DNA from: Hepsetus odoe
Lineage: Eukaryota; Chordata; Actinopteri; Characiformes; Hepsetidae
Assembly: GCA_017165825.1 (NCBI GenBank)
Contig: CM029368.1
Span: 24,727,883-24,791,882 of the forward strand
DNA length: 64,000 nt
Direction of reading: 5' to 3'
Part shown: positions 1 through 11,600 of the stretch, in pieces
How the letters are laid out: the number at the start of each line of letters is the position of its first letter
How positions within the stretch are numbered: the stretch's first letter is position 1
Program-made: the position numbers and the translations under genes
The notes under the pieces: generated by a model
The model's input: the letters and a program-made list of their open reading frames with translations, nothing else
The model's database searches: none
What the model was told of the DNA's origin: nothing

Positions 1-33
<33 letters not shown>
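1..33. repeat. (TG)n microsatellite
   Basis: Uninterrupted TG dinucleotides run from the window edge, so the full length is unknown. Confidence 0.95.
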
Positions 34-36
<3 letters not shown>

Positions 37-176
37 AGTGAGTGAGAGTGTGACTGGATGCCAATCAGCCCCTAAGAGACGGTGGTCCTCAGTGAAGTTC
101 ATTACTGGAGCTTTTGAAGGAGTCTGTCTGAAGAATCCCTCCCATCAGATCTGTCTGTCTGTCTGTCTGTCTGTCT

Positions 177-655
177 GTCCTTCTTCTTCTTCTTTCTTCT
201 TTTTCTTTCGCTGCTCCTCTGCCAGGGGTCGCTGCCAGGTGGATCATCTGTTCCATTTTCTTGGTCTCTGTTGTATTCTCTGCTTCAAACCTGACTACCT
301 GCATGTCCTCTCTCTCACCACGTCCATAACCTCCTCTTGGTCTTCCTCTCTCCTCCCTCTTTCCGGCAGGCTCCACTTCACATCCTCCCAATATAACTGC
401 CTCTCCTCTGACACGCCCAAACTAACGCAGCCTTGGTGCCCCAATCCCTTGTCTCCAAGACGCCTAACCTGGATCTGTCCCTCTCTAATATACTCATTTC
501 TAATCCTGTCCATCCGCCACACCCAAATCTAACATCTCAGCATCTTTAACTCGACACCTCCAGCCCGCCTCCTGCCTTTTCATCAGTGAAAAATGCCCCA
601 ACCTGTAACATAGCTGGTCTCACTCAATACTGTAAACCTTCCCTTTTACTCTTAC
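177..655 (-). mobile_element. 3' end of a non-LTR retrotransposon (RTE-like LINE)
   Basis: Read on the minus strand, short frames resemble the region downstream of reverse transcriptase in a common fish LINE: a stretch with RMDRIRNEYIREG, then GREDMQVV-like text, then a run of GAA triplets seen here as TTC repeats at 180-200. The frame is broken several times. Related fragments lie at 20545-21080, 25040-25260, 32560-33345 and 40660-41231. The clade name is an inference from remembered family sequences. Confidence 0.7.
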
Positions 656-1224
656 AGGTACCCAGCTTTCACAAATCACTCATGTCACTCTTCTCCACCC
701 ATTCCAACCTGACTGGACTCTCTTCTTCACCTCCCTTCTGCACTCGCCGTTATTCTGCACCAGTCATCACTCTCTCTCTCCTGAGTACACTCCCTATCAC
801 TTCATCTAACTCACTCCACAATCCTTCTTTCTTCCAACTTGTGAGCATAAGACTAACAACATTCATCATCACACTCAAGCTTCAAACTCATCACCCTCCC
901 TGACACCCTCTTCACCTCCAAAACTCACTACCCTTCCATCTAGTCTCTCACACACAGAAGATCAACCTTCCTTCTCTCCATCATATCAGCTCATTTCTCT
1001 ACCTTTACCAGTCATGCTGCCAACATTCAAAGTTCTTCCCTCACTTCCACTCTCCTCCACTCCCTTCTCTCCTCCTCCCTCCGGACATGTTGTCCCGTGT
1101 CTGTGTGTGTTTCCTCCGAGAGCTCCGGTTTCCACCCACCATCCAAAATCAAGCACATCAGGTGGAGATGCTAAATTGTCCCTCAGGTGTGAGTGTGTGC
1201 GTCTGCCCTGTGATTTACTTTGGG
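656..1224. other. No gene recognised
   Basis: C/T-rich sequence between two repeat fragments. It may be a further degenerate part of the LINE next to it. I see no splice-bounded exon. Confidence 0.5.
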
Positions 1225-1335
1225 CCTGTCCAGCGTGTCCCCACCTTTTGTCCTGTGAGAGCTGGGACAGACTCCCGCACCACCCGCACGCAACCCTAAT
1301 CACAACTAGTGGCTCAGAAAATGAGTGAGTGAGTC
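1225..1335 (+). repeat. Fish LINE/SINE 3'-tail fragment ending in GAGT repeats
   Basis: The text around 'cctgtccagcgtgtcc' and 'gctgggacagactcc', followed by 'ggctcagaaaatgagtgagtgag', matches a tail seen many times in fish genomes. A better-preserved copy with a target duplication is at 51265-51383. Confidence 0.6.
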
Positions 1336-1797
1336 TGAGTCTGAAGTTCCTAAGTTTGAGATTTTCTTGCGTCTTTGTCTGAATGTGCTTCGTCCTCAAA
1401 GGTTTGTTTTCACTTTAGTCGTAGGATCAACATGTCCCACTCACTGGCCGGATAATGTCCTGCTCAGTTGGACACAGACTTTGCACTGGAGGACGGGATG
1501 GGTCTGTTTAAGTTCCAGTCCAACATTTTTACACACACACACTGATCAAAGGACTGATATTTAAAATCATTTATTAAATATGTTTCATTATTGAAGAGCT
1601 TTCGGCTCTCGGTGGGAAAAACAGTAAAAGTGTGTCGACTGCTGTGACATCCACTGTTCCACCTTTCAGTCTTCCTCTCCAGGGGGTGTGTGTGGAGGAA
1701 CTTCAGCTTTGTGAGAAGTTGTCCTGAACCAGTGTCTGATGTAATCAGAGTGAAAGTCAAACTGTGCTGGAAAAGTTTCTGTAGTCAGAAGATCTCA

Positions 1798-1798
<1 letters not shown>

Positions 1799-1858
<60 letters not shown>

Positions 1859-1864
1859 ACGCAC
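1799..1864. repeat. (CA)n microsatellite
   Basis: About 60 bases of nearly perfect CA. The stretch between this and 2094 holds only a (CT)n tract (2025-2066), which serves as the polypyrimidine tract of the following exon. Confidence 0.95.
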
Positions 1865-2024
1865 GTGTAGACCCCCCACAACTCTCCTGTGTTTCACTGA
1901 ACATGTACTGAAGTTTCTACTTTACCCAATTTTTCTCTGAAGCTCAGGTTCCACAAACCTCACTTTTACTCAACTTTTTAAATCTCACCTTCAATTCTCA
2001 CTGACTTAATCAATCAACATGTTC

Positions 2025-2069
<45 letters not shown>

Positions 2070-2094
2070 CATCTATTTTTCTGTCTCTCTGTAG

Positions 2095-2206
2095 ATCATA
2101 ATCATCTGAATAACGCAGCTTTACCGTCTCACGGCCCTGCCATGACTCTCTCTCACCCCATACACTCCGGGGAGGATCTGGTCATATTCATCTATCAAGG
2201 CTCAGG
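2095..2206 (+). CDS. Shisa8/Shisa9-type gene, internal exon
   Basis: An AG acceptor after a long CT tract (2093-2094) and a GT donor (GGTAAG at 2206) bound an open frame reading HLNNAALPSHGPAM and then TLSHPIHSGEDL. The LNNA motif sits in the cytoplasmic tail of Shisa8/9-type proteins as I remember them. These are single-pass membrane proteins that associate with AMPA-type glutamate receptors. The exon starts in phase 1 and ends in phase 2. The last exon at 8151 needs phase 1, so the two cannot be joined directly: an exon between them is missing from view, or the donor used is different. Upstream exons (signal peptide, cysteine-rich domain, transmembrane segment) lie outside the window. Confidence 0.6.
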
Positions 2207-2214
2207 GTAAGAAA

Positions 2215-2245
<31 letters not shown>

Positions 2246-2284
2246 TCACCAAACAAACAGCAACGATTCAGCCAAACAATAATG

Positions 2285-3402
2285 ATTTAAAAAAAAGATT
2301 CCACCTCCACCTTCACCACCAAGTACACCTCCTTCTCCACCTCCACCTGCACCACCACCTCCACGTTCACCGCCAAATACACCTCCTTCTCCACCTCCAC
2401 CACCACCTCCACCCTCACCACCAAATACACCTCCTTCTCCACCTCCACCTGCACCACCAAATACACCTTCTCCTCCACCTCCGGCACCACCAAATAAACT
2501 CCTTCTCCACCTCCACCTGCACCACCAAATCACCTCCATCTCCTCCACCTGCCACCACCAAATACACCTCCTTCTCCACCTCCACCACCAAATACACCTT
2601 CTTCTCCACCTCCACCTGCACCACCAAATACACCTCCTTCTCCACCTCCACCACCAAATACACCTCCTTCTCCACCTTCACCTTCACCACCAAATACACC
2701 TCCTTCTCCACCTGCACCACCAAATACACCTCCTTCTCCACCTTCACCTTCACCACCAAATACACCTCCTTCTCCACTTCCACCTGCACCACCAAATACA
2801 CCTCCACCTGTTCCACCACCTCCACCTTCACCACCAAATACACCTCCTTCTCCACCACCACCTCCACCACCAAATACACCTCCTTCTCTACCTTTACCTC
2901 CACCACTAAATACACCTCCTTCTCCACCTTCACCTGCACCACCAAATACACCTCCACCTGTACCACCACCTCCACCTTCACCACCAAATACACCTCCTTC
3001 TCCACCTCCACCACCACCTCCACCACCAAATACACCTCCTTCTCCACCTTCACCTTCACCACCAAATACACCTCCTTCTCCACCTCCACCACCAAATACA
3101 CCTCCTTCTCCACCTCCACCTGCACCACCAAATACACCTCCTTTTCCACCTCCACCTGTACCACCACCTCCACCACCAAATACACCTCCTTCTCCACCTC
3201 CACCACCAAATACACCTCCTTCTCCATCTCCACCTGCACCACCACCTCCACCACCAAATACACCTTCTTCTCCACCTTCACCTCCACCTTCACCACCAAA
3301 ACACCTCCTTCTCCACCTCCACCACCAAATACACCCCCTTCTCCATCTTCATCTCCACCTGCATCACCAAATACACCTCGTTCTCCATCTCCACCTGCAC
3401 TT
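2285..3402. repeat. Minisatellite, C-rich on the + strand
   Basis: Tandem units of about 27-30 bases built on CCACCAAATACACCTCCTTC. The + strand is almost free of G for over 1 kb. Unit lengths are multiples of three, so long spurious frames exist on both strands (Val-Tyr-Leu-Val-Val repeats on the minus strand). It lies in the Shisa intron. Confidence 0.95.
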
Positions 3403-3560
3403 CATCCCAGACCAGTAGGTTGCCCTGAGGTAACCTTGAGCAAGGTACCGTCCCCATCACTGCTCCCTGCTGCACGTGTTAAATGCAGAGGCTATATTAT
3501 TATTGTATATATATTGTGTCTCACTGTGTGCTGTGCCGTGTTCCATAAAGACAGAGAAAG
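3403..3560 (+). mobile_element. tRNA-derived SINE, family 1, 5'-truncated
   Basis: Starts inside the element at 'cagtaggttgccctgaggt', continues with 'agcaaggtaccgtcccc' and ends near the 'cactgtgtgctgtg' tail seen in fuller copies such as 26533-26730. It separates the two minisatellites. Confidence 0.75.
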
Positions 3561-3597
3561 ACAAAGAAAGATGTCACTTTCTCCATAAAACCACCAA

Positions 3598-3962
3598 CTC
3601 CACTTCCATCTGCACCTCCACCTCCATCTGCACATCCACCCCCACCTCCATCTGCACATCCACCCCCACCTCCATCTGCACCTCCACCTCCATCTGCACC
3701 TCCACCTCCACCTCCATCTGCACCTCCACCTCCATCTGCACATCCACCCCCACCTCCATCTGCACCTCCACCTCCATCTGCACATCCACCCCCACTTCCA
3801 TCTGCACCTCCACCTCCATCTGCACATCCACCCCCACCTCCATCTGCACCCCCACCTCCATCTGCACCTCCACCTCCACCTCCATCTGCACATCCACCCC
3901 CACCTCCATCTGAACCTCCACCCCCACCTCCATCTGCACCTCCACCTCCACCTCCACTTTCA
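3598..3962. repeat. Minisatellite with 6-bp register
   Basis: Units such as CACCTCCATCTGCACATC and CACCCC alternate in a strict hexamer register, giving Ser-Ile-Cys-Thr-Ser-Thr repeats in one frame. Base composition is like the array at 2285-3402, but the unit is different. Confidence 0.95.
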
Positions 3963-4153
3963 CCACCCAGTTGTGTGATGCGGTTTGCTGGTTTGGGAAA
4001 AGCGGTAAACGATGTGAAGACCAAACTGCCAACCTTAACAATGAAAACAACCTTCAGTACCGACACACAGAGGACAGACCCCTTTACTCCCTCTGTCTCT
4101 CTCTCTCTTCCTGTCTCTCTCTCTCAAAAGGAGGAATGAAAGGAAGTGATGAC

Positions 4154-4155
<2 letters not shown>

Positions 4156-4208
<53 letters not shown>

Positions 4209-4330
4209 TGGGACACTGTGTATTTGGCAGTGAAGGTTGGTGTATGAGCACGAACACACACGTGTGTGAATCTGAAGCTTAATTTATGCTGTTTTAAACT
4301 CCACACCATATGCTCATGTTCAGCAACACG

Positions 4331-4378
<48 letters not shown>

Positions 4379-4490
4379 GTGAGACTCAAAGTCAAATGAA
4401 TGAACAGGTGTTCAAAATGGACAGTGAAGAAAAAGGAAAAAAGCAAATGTAAGCATTTAAGGAACTCAAAACACACACACACACACACAC
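4156..4490. repeat. (GT)n and (CA)n microsatellites
   Basis: GT repeat at about 4156-4206, CA repeat at about 4335-4376 and a shorter CA run at about 4470-4490, with unremarkable sequence between them. Confidence 0.9.
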
Positions 4491-4787
4491 AGTTTGTGCT
4501 GGAATGAATTCACCTGGAACTGACTCGACTCAAACTGTGCTCACAAAGTCGCTGAAAGGACAGAGAGATCATACAGATGAGCGAAGGAGAAGGAGAAAAA
4601 GAAGAATAAGTGAAAAGAGTAGAAATGAAAAGGGGGACTATAAAAAGGAGGTATTAAAGGGAATGGAATAAATAGCAAAAAGGAAGTGAAGAAAGGAGGA
4701 ATCAACATGTGGAGCAAAAGGAGAATGAATGAAAAGGTGAGTGAAAGCAGAGGGACTGGAAAGAGCAGGGGTTTAGCGAGCTGAGGA

Positions 4788-5000
4788 CGAGCAGCCTGGT
4801 GGTTAGTGTTCATAATCAGAAGGTTGTGGGATCGAGTCCAAGTAGATTCCCTGAGGTTCCCTTTAGCACCATCACTGCTCCCCGGGTGCTGGATATATCT
4901 GCCCCCTGCTGGACAGTGTGTTTAATACAGAGGACGTGTTTGGTTGTGATTCACTGTGTGCTGTGTATTCACACTGACGGTTAGTCACTTTCACTTTGAC
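4788..5000 (+). mobile_element. tRNA-derived SINE, family 1
   Basis: Has a box A-like 'gtggttagtgttc' and box B-like 'gggatcgagtcc', the conserved body 'ttccctgaggttccc' and 'catcactgctccccgggtg', and the 3' text 'ttagtcactttcacttt'. It looks nearly full length. Confidence 0.8.
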
Positions 5001-5569
5001 TAAAAGCTCTTTCCACCGACACCACGTCCAGTTCTCACTGCGGATCCAATCACCGCCCGTTCTCTTCCAACACCCTTAACAATGCACACTTGACTTGTCC
5101 GCAGCCATTACGTCTCTCTGGGAGGGTCTTGAATCAATAATTCGGATAGAAGGGCTGTGGGAGGGAGGGGGCTATAAAACGAGTAGGTTTTATTTTTTTA
5201 GTTTTCCCGCCCAGCTGGAAAAAGGTCTCAAAAAAAGGCAAGGTTGTTGTTGTCTGAGGGCACTGATTTGCCAGCGGCAGTGACCTCGCTGAGCGGCGCT
5301 TGGATGGGCTAATCCAAACTGACAGGCTACCGCAAACTATTCTTAACCCGCTCTAGCCTAGCCGCCACTCCCGCTAACACACGCTAACATCCTGCACCCC
5401 GACCCCGTTAAAAATCCTCACACCGAACGGCAGGCGAGAAACCCGCTGGGACTCACTTCTGATGACGGCTCGATGGAGCAAGAGACAGAGAGACAGGCCG
5501 TTGTGTCTTTGTTAAATATTTAAGTGTCCTCGTTGTACTGATGCTTAGGGCTAGTCCACTGACCATCCA
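5001..5569. other. Shisa intron, no feature recognised
   Basis: Mixed sequence with a C-rich part at about 5270-5450. No splice-bounded frame and no named repeat was recognised. Confidence 0.5.
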
Positions 5570-5680
5570 TAAGGCAGCCTGTGGTTGAGGACTAAGCCTC
5601 AGGGTCAGAAGGTCATGGGTTCGAATCCTGGTCCAGTAGGTTGCCCTGAGGTTCCCTTGAGCAAGATACCGTCGCCATGA
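5570..5680 (+). mobile_element. tRNA-derived SINE, family 1, 3'-truncated
   Basis: The tRNA-like head with box B 'gggttcgaatcctgg' is followed by 'taggttgccctgaggttccc'. The copy stops shortly after 'caagataccgtc'. Confidence 0.75.
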
Positions 5681-5892
5681 ATCTTTTTTCAATCTCCTGC
5701 TTAACTGAATCTGTTGAGCAGCACAGTTTTGAATATTTTCTTGAAGAAATCAACTGGCCTGTCTTCATTGTCTGGAACTTCTTTCTTGGATGTGTTGCTC
5801 TCATAAAGAGCACGAGTATCATCTGAAAAGCATTTGTAAATGTTAAAATGAATGTATAGATGTTTAGATTTAGTACAAACATCTAAATTGTG

Positions 5893-6093
5893 GATGATGG
5901 TGGTCTAGCGGGAGGATACTCCCCTATGGACCAAGAGGTTACAGGTCCATAGCTGAGAATCCCACCTCCAGCACCACCACTATAGAGTTCCTAAGCAAAA
6001 CCCTTAACCCTGTCCAGGGGGACTGTCCCTGAAACCAGGAATAATCAGGAAGTTTCTCTGGATAAGAGCATCTGCTAAATGCCATAAATGTAA
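5893..6093 (+). mobile_element. SINE, family 2 (V-SINE-like tail)
   Basis: Begins with the 'ggtggtctagc' head, has 'cccacctccagcaccaccac' in the middle and ends with 'ctggataagagcatctgct' plus 'aaatgccataaatgtaaa'. The tail matches the 3' end of the LINE at 45788-46885. Other copies: 7823-8035, 16275-16432, 29766-29907, 38303-38490. Confidence 0.8.
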
Positions 6094-6096
6094 ATA

Positions 6097-6625
6097 TACA
6101 GCACTGCGCAAAAGTTTCAGCAGGTGTGAAACAATGCTGTAAACAGACACTTTCAGAAATATCAATGATTGTTTATTTTGATCAGTTTACAAAATTCAAA
6201 GTGAGCGAACAAAAGAAAAATCTAAATCAGATCAATATCTGGTGTTTCTACCTTTTGCCTTCAGAGCAGCATCAGTTCTTCTGGCCCCACAGAGCCCTGA
6301 TCTCCACATCATCCAGTGTGTCTGGATCACATGAAGAGACAGAAGGATGTGAGGAAGCTACATCCACAGAAGATCTGTGGTCAGTTCTCCAAGATGTTCG
6401 GAACGACCGACCGGCCGAGTTCCTTCAAAAACCGTGTGCGAGTGTACCTAGAAGAACTGATGCTGTTTTAAAGGCAAAGGGTGGTCACACCAAATATTGA
6501 TCTGATTTAGATTCTCTTTTGTTCATTCACTGCATTTTGTTGATTGATGAAAATAAAGGATTAACACTTCCATTTCTGAAAGCGTTCTGTTTACAGCATT
6601 TTTTCACACCTGCCTCAAACTTCTG
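6097..6625 (+). mobile_element. Tc1/mariner-derived element with inverted repeats and a transposase remnant
   Basis: The ends are inverted copies: 'gtgtgaaacaatgctgtaaa' near 6124 mirrors the complement of 'tttacagcattttttcacac' near 6591. Between them a short frame keeps the end of a transposase-like protein (LKAKGGHTKY, stop at about 6500). The element is about 530 bases against over 1 kb for an intact one, so it is internally deleted and non-autonomous. Confidence 0.75.
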
Positions 6626-7229
6626 TTTAGAAGGATATTTAGATGTTTAGATATGTATCACAGGGATCAGCCCGAGGATTGTTTTGCGATGCCCCAGTCA
6701 TATGTAAGTGAGTCTGTTTTTACTCATATATGTCCACAACAGCAGCAGCGTCCCAAACGCTGGCTTGTGTGAGCGGTGCCCCCTATTGACCAAATCAAGA
6801 GCGATGCCACTGAAAAGCTGAATCAGAAAACACGGTTTCTAATAACGCTACTGACCAGCGCTGCACTTTTACACTCCAGCAGTTTAGAAAACTTCCACCA
6901 GCCCATATCAGGGATAAAGATACGCTGCTGTTTCCTTTTTAGACCCTCCGAGCACTTCAGGAATATGCTGTGCCCCTTGACTGCAGGTGATTCACTGCTT
7001 TTGCCCGTCAGGTTAGTGTTTTCTTTGGTTTGTGGCGAAAGTTATCGCGCCTGTCCACTTTGATCGCATTTGAAAGTGCGGGATGTGAAAAGCCCTGGCA
7101 CGGCAAAAAGTCGGCGCTGCAACGCCGCGGCCGCTCGTCTTCTCGGAAAGACCTTCCTGGCTTCAAGGGATTCTTCTTAGCATTTTAGATCCAAGATTCA
7201 TTTCCATGTTAACTGGGGGCAAAGCCACA

Positions 7230-7271
<42 letters not shown>

Positions 7272-7822
7272 TGGAGAAAAAACCCTTGGGCATTTGTGCT
7301 CGCGTCAGAACCAGTGATTCTCAACGGCTCGGATTTAAACTGCGCTCGTTCAGAGACGCTCACATGTTAATCACACTCTAGTGGCCGAGCTGATGGAGCA
7401 GTCGGGCCATCTAAACGAGCCGGAGTTTAACTGCTTCAGCACAAACTTAACCTCTGTGCATGAAATGACAACAACTCTGACAAGGCGGTAAGAAAATGAA
7501 ATACAGAAGTGAGACACAATGAGTTTCATAAATACATATATTCAAGTTATAAACTGATGTTAATATACATATATTTAGAGGCTTAGATGTATCACACACT
7601 GAAAGAACCAAGACAAGGACTAGAACCCATAACCTTCTGTAATGTTCAATATATATTCTTTCTATAAGCCACAATCAGTGCACGGGATATGAAGTGTTAC
7701 TGCACTGAGGGCTGTATTTCAGTTCAGTTTTCTGGATCCCTCACAACATTTGGCTTTTCAATTATTTCAAATTAATCTAAATTGATAATCATCTAATTGG
7801 ATCTGCAGAGCCTGAGAAAAGG
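6626..7822. other. Shisa intron, no gene recognised
   Basis: Includes a CpG-rich patch at about 7085-7145 and a (GT)n run at about 7233-7268. I looked for the missing Shisa exon (expected Lys-Tyr-Ala-Ser/Thr motif) and did not find it. Confidence 0.5.
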
Positions 7823-8035
7823 CATTTACATTTACATTTATGGCATTTATCAGACGCTCTTATCCAGAGCGACCTCCATGTCCTGATTACAGGGACAGTC
7901 CCCCTGGAGACACTCAGGGTTAAGGGTCTTGCTCAGGGACCCAGTGGTGGTAGTGCCAGAGGTGGGATTTGAACCTGGGACCTCTTGAGCCACAGGTCCA
8001 CAGGCAAGCACCCACCACTAGACCACCGCCACCCT
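7823..8035 (-). mobile_element. SINE, family 2, reverse orientation
   Basis: The complement of the family 2 tail ('ttatcagacgctcttatcc') comes first and the tRNA-like head ('ccaccactagaccaccgcc') last. It ends about 115 bases before the last Shisa exon. Confidence 0.85.
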
Positions 8036-8150
8036 CTATCTTACCACCGCCATTTATATCTTATATGTTCTTTCCTGACTGAAACTTAATGTAAAAAAGT
8101 CAACACTCATCGCTGAATTCTTTCCATCCCTCCTTCCCTCTTCCCTGCAG

Positions 8151-8614
8151 ATACGACAGCCAGAGACTACTACAAAAGTTACCCCATGATGGACTACACC
8201 CACCGCCAGTCTTCTCCTGCCACCTTCCAGCCCATCGCGTTCCACCCCAAAGACAAGCCGTTCCTTCCTCCTCCGGACATCCACGCCCCCCTCGCCATCA
8301 CCATCACGCCTGCCCAGTTCCCCAAACCCAAGATCTCCAAAACCAACACCCATCCACTAACGTCCAGCTCCGCCTTCAAAGCCTGGGACCCCAGTAAGAA
8401 CCCTGTCCAGCATCAGGTACCTCTCATGGGGCAGCCGCAGCCACCGCAGTCCCACCCCAACAGCCGGCGTCAGGCCTACTCCCACAAACGACAGTTTAGC
8501 ATAGAGACGCTGCCAGAGCTGTTCTCTCAGCCGCTGGCGTACAGACAATCCCCCCACCTCCTGCCGAAAAACAAGGGGCTGCCCACAAACAGCAAGACAG
8601 AGGTGACCGTGTGA
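8151..8614 (+). CDS. Shisa8/Shisa9-type gene, last exon with PDZ-binding C-terminus
   Basis: The acceptor 'cttccctgcag' ends at 8150. The frame starts in phase 1 and runs for about 154 codons to TGA at 8612-8614. The protein is the cytoplasmic tail of a Shisa8/9-type AMPA-receptor auxiliary subunit. It reads ARDYYKSYPMMDYTHRQ early, then FKAWDPSKNP, RRQAYSHKRQFSIETLPELF and ends TNSKTEVTV. The last four residues, EVTV, are a class I PDZ ligand that in this family binds synaptic scaffold proteins. From memory, R-Q-F-S with P-E-x-F resembles Shisa8, while F-K-x-W-D-P and R-R-Q-A-Y-S resemble Shisa9, so I leave the paralogue open. The exon is intact. Proline and serine are abundant, as is usual for this tail. 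Confidence 0.85.
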
Positions 8615-11600
8615 AAGCAGAGCCGGGAGTTGACGATGGAGAGAGGGAGGGAATGGGACAAACCAGGGAAAGAAAGTAAGGTGAATGAGACACTGATGGC
8701 TAATCTGGATGAACAGGATTTAATAAGGCGACATGCTGGTCAATGCAATCATTTCTTTCACTGAACAAAGAGAAAGCTTCTTGTCAATTGGCTGTCTGGT
8801 CTCCTCGATTCCATGACTTGGGCTAAGCTGTCCTACAGTGCGGGACATTCTCAGGAGCCCAGCATCCTACAACTCCTCCTCAAACCCTCCTCGACCAAAC
8901 CATTGGACTGTCAGCTCCCATCAGCCTCCAGCCAGCTTGCAAGGAGACATCACATAGACAGATCTAGAGCACAGGACCGAGGGACTGTGGTTAGAATCAG
9001 CGCTGGGTGATGGTACCGAGGGTTAAGAGATGGACGATAACAAGGGTTGCATGTTAACAGGGTGGGCGAGTGCCAGGCTAGTTGTTGTTGTGGATCTACT
9101 GGCCAATAATTGGACAGGATGGACTGGTATCAGGCCTAAAGCTGGGCTCTCATTGAATAAAATTCCCAGCCAGTTCGTTTGCATGAAAGTGAAAAAGTAA
9201 TTTTTCTTCAGCCGCTTCATCTTGGTGACCTTTAGACCTGCGAGTTCTAGAGAGAAGTAAAGGGAGGAGCTGCTCTTCTATCAGTATTATGCTGCATGTT
9301 GAATAAAATAAACTAGACAAGTAGTAAATAGCCATCTACCCAACTAAACCGTCCCTCCCAGCCATATAATCTACACTTACCTGACTTTTTTTTTGTTTTA
9401 GGAAGGAAAATTGAGAGGTGATGTTAAGGTTTGGGTGCTTTATGGTCTTTTTACATCATAGTGGTAAAATTTAAAGGCGACTGCGGTGTGTGGAACGTTT
9501 CTTCAGGGGTTAGATTTAACTTTTGCAGCTGCTACTTTTTTTGTCAGAAACACAAGCGCTAGATACTCATCACTGAAATCCAGGCGTGCCTGCTCGTGGA
9601 CAAGAACCAGAGTTAGGTTAAACGAGCAAGAAGGTTGAAGGGGATAAGCGTGGAGTGACGTCAGAGCTGAGAACAAATTCACAACAGCGCAGCAGTTACT
9701 CAGGAAGCAGGTGTAGCCATGGCAACTTTTCTATTTCTGCTGTTTCCTTTGCTGCCCTCCTGCAAAAAAAGGCAAAGTGCACAGGTAGAGGCAAGGTCAC
9801 TGCGCTCAGACGTGCAGGAGCGACGCCAGGGACAACAGTTGCCTGAGGAGATGTCGGAACCATGGCAACGGAGGAGCTCATGTCTGGGTGAAGGAGTTCA
9901 GCAGGCCCTGCTGCTCTTTTCAGAGACATTTCTGTCATATTCCAAGTTAATGATCCTCTTGGATTCAGTGAGTAAATCGTCAGAAAACCACAGGATGCTT
10001 TTGTGAATTCCCCAGACGATATCACTGCACGTCTGTAGATGTTTCGAGAACGCGGCTAATTTGTTCCTCACGGCAGACGTGACGTACCTGCAGACTTACT
10101 TACCTGTAAGCCAAAAGTGGGTAATTCCCTTCTGAGAATGACGTCTTGTGCTTGATGAAGGGGGCAAAAAATGAAACCTAACACTTGCATGCAAACACTC
10201 ATCAGATCAGCCCAAACCTGGAGACCCAAACTGAGACTTTTTGGAGAGGTGTGAAACTTTGTTTGCACCGTGACTCTCGAAGAAGATCTTGTACCGTGCT
10301 GTTTTGGGTTGGTGCTGTGGTACGCTTGCGTCTGTGGGGGCGGGGCGGCTGGCATGAGGACATCTCCCAGGCAGGGGTGGGTGACTGATGGCTGCTGCTG
10401 GATCTCAGCCCTGGCAAGCTGTTCCCGGCCGCACGTCTGGCTCGCTTGCCGACACATCGCCACAGGGGGCGCTGTAATTAATGATGGCACATCTTCAATG
10501 TGGCAGAGCCAAAAACCTCAGTTCCTGCATCGCCTTTAAAGCCCCACAGGCAGTCTCTACATCTGATCCTCTCGTAAGAGCATGAATACAAAAATGCGTG
10601 GAAGCGGCAACCATCCCATGTCGGTTTCTTCCTAAAAGATTGATGACTCTCATTGTCTGACAGATGGCATAACTGATGTCGTCTGCAAGGATCCAAACGT
10701 TTGACTAAAGCAATAAGACAATTTGACCTCAACAGGACTTGCTCGGACAGATTTTAGAGCACCTGAGAGCCCATGGAGATGCAGATCTTCACTGTTACAG
10801 GATTATAAAGATGTAAAAACCTCACGAGGATTCATGACTCTGGACTGCTTCTGAATTCAATGATAACTTTGGAGAGGGACGCAGGAATTATGGAAATGAA
10901 ACAACGTCCATGTACCTCAGCGGTCACTCTCTACCTGAATGCTAAAAAAAATAACAATCTGCCGCCCTGTCTCATACTATGTCTTTGGGTCTATTTTGAG
11001 AAAGACTCAAAAACCACTGTGGAGCAAACTGCCAGGTCAGATCTGCAGAAAATGCAATCGCAGAGTTTTCCCCTGACTGATGAGACCAATTTTAAGCAAC
11101 TTGATTGACACAAGGTGGCATTAAGGCTGTCTCGCGGGTCTTCGCCGAGTCCAGCCATGTGATTTAATTACCCGGACCCGCTATGATCTGCGGATTTGTC
11201 TTCGGAGGTGCCTCCGGGGTGTCTTTTTTGGCCCCGGGTGAGCTTCAGCAAGGACAAACCAGGCCAACAGCCATGTTGGCACAGAGAAACCACTTTATGC
11301 AAGATGAGCCACTCGCACGTCAGCCATGACAGACAAAAGAAACTCTGGCTGGTTGGTCCTTAGGGTCATCCTTGGACATTTGGTTTGAAAAACTTCAGAC
11401 TGCAGGTGGGACACTGTAGGTGGGACACAGCTAAAAGCTGGAGGACTGTGGATTCGTCTGGGAGCGGATCATTGCACGCAGGATTACGACTCTAATCATC
11501 AATAATTTTACGCCTTGAGCCTGTTTGTAAAGTTCTTTGCTCGAGATGAGCACCACCTGTCCCGGAAGACACCACCTGTCCAGAAGGTGTAAATATCCCA

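Noticed and set aside
2246..3475. Long minus-strand frames rich in Val, Tyr, Leu and Glu (up to 294 codons)
   Set aside because: They are translations of a minisatellite whose unit is a multiple of three and which lacks stops. No splice context or conserved domain.
3476..4066. Several overlapping frames of 130-180 codons on both strands
   Set aside because: They come from the 6-bp-register array. All frames are open at once, which marks simple repeats.
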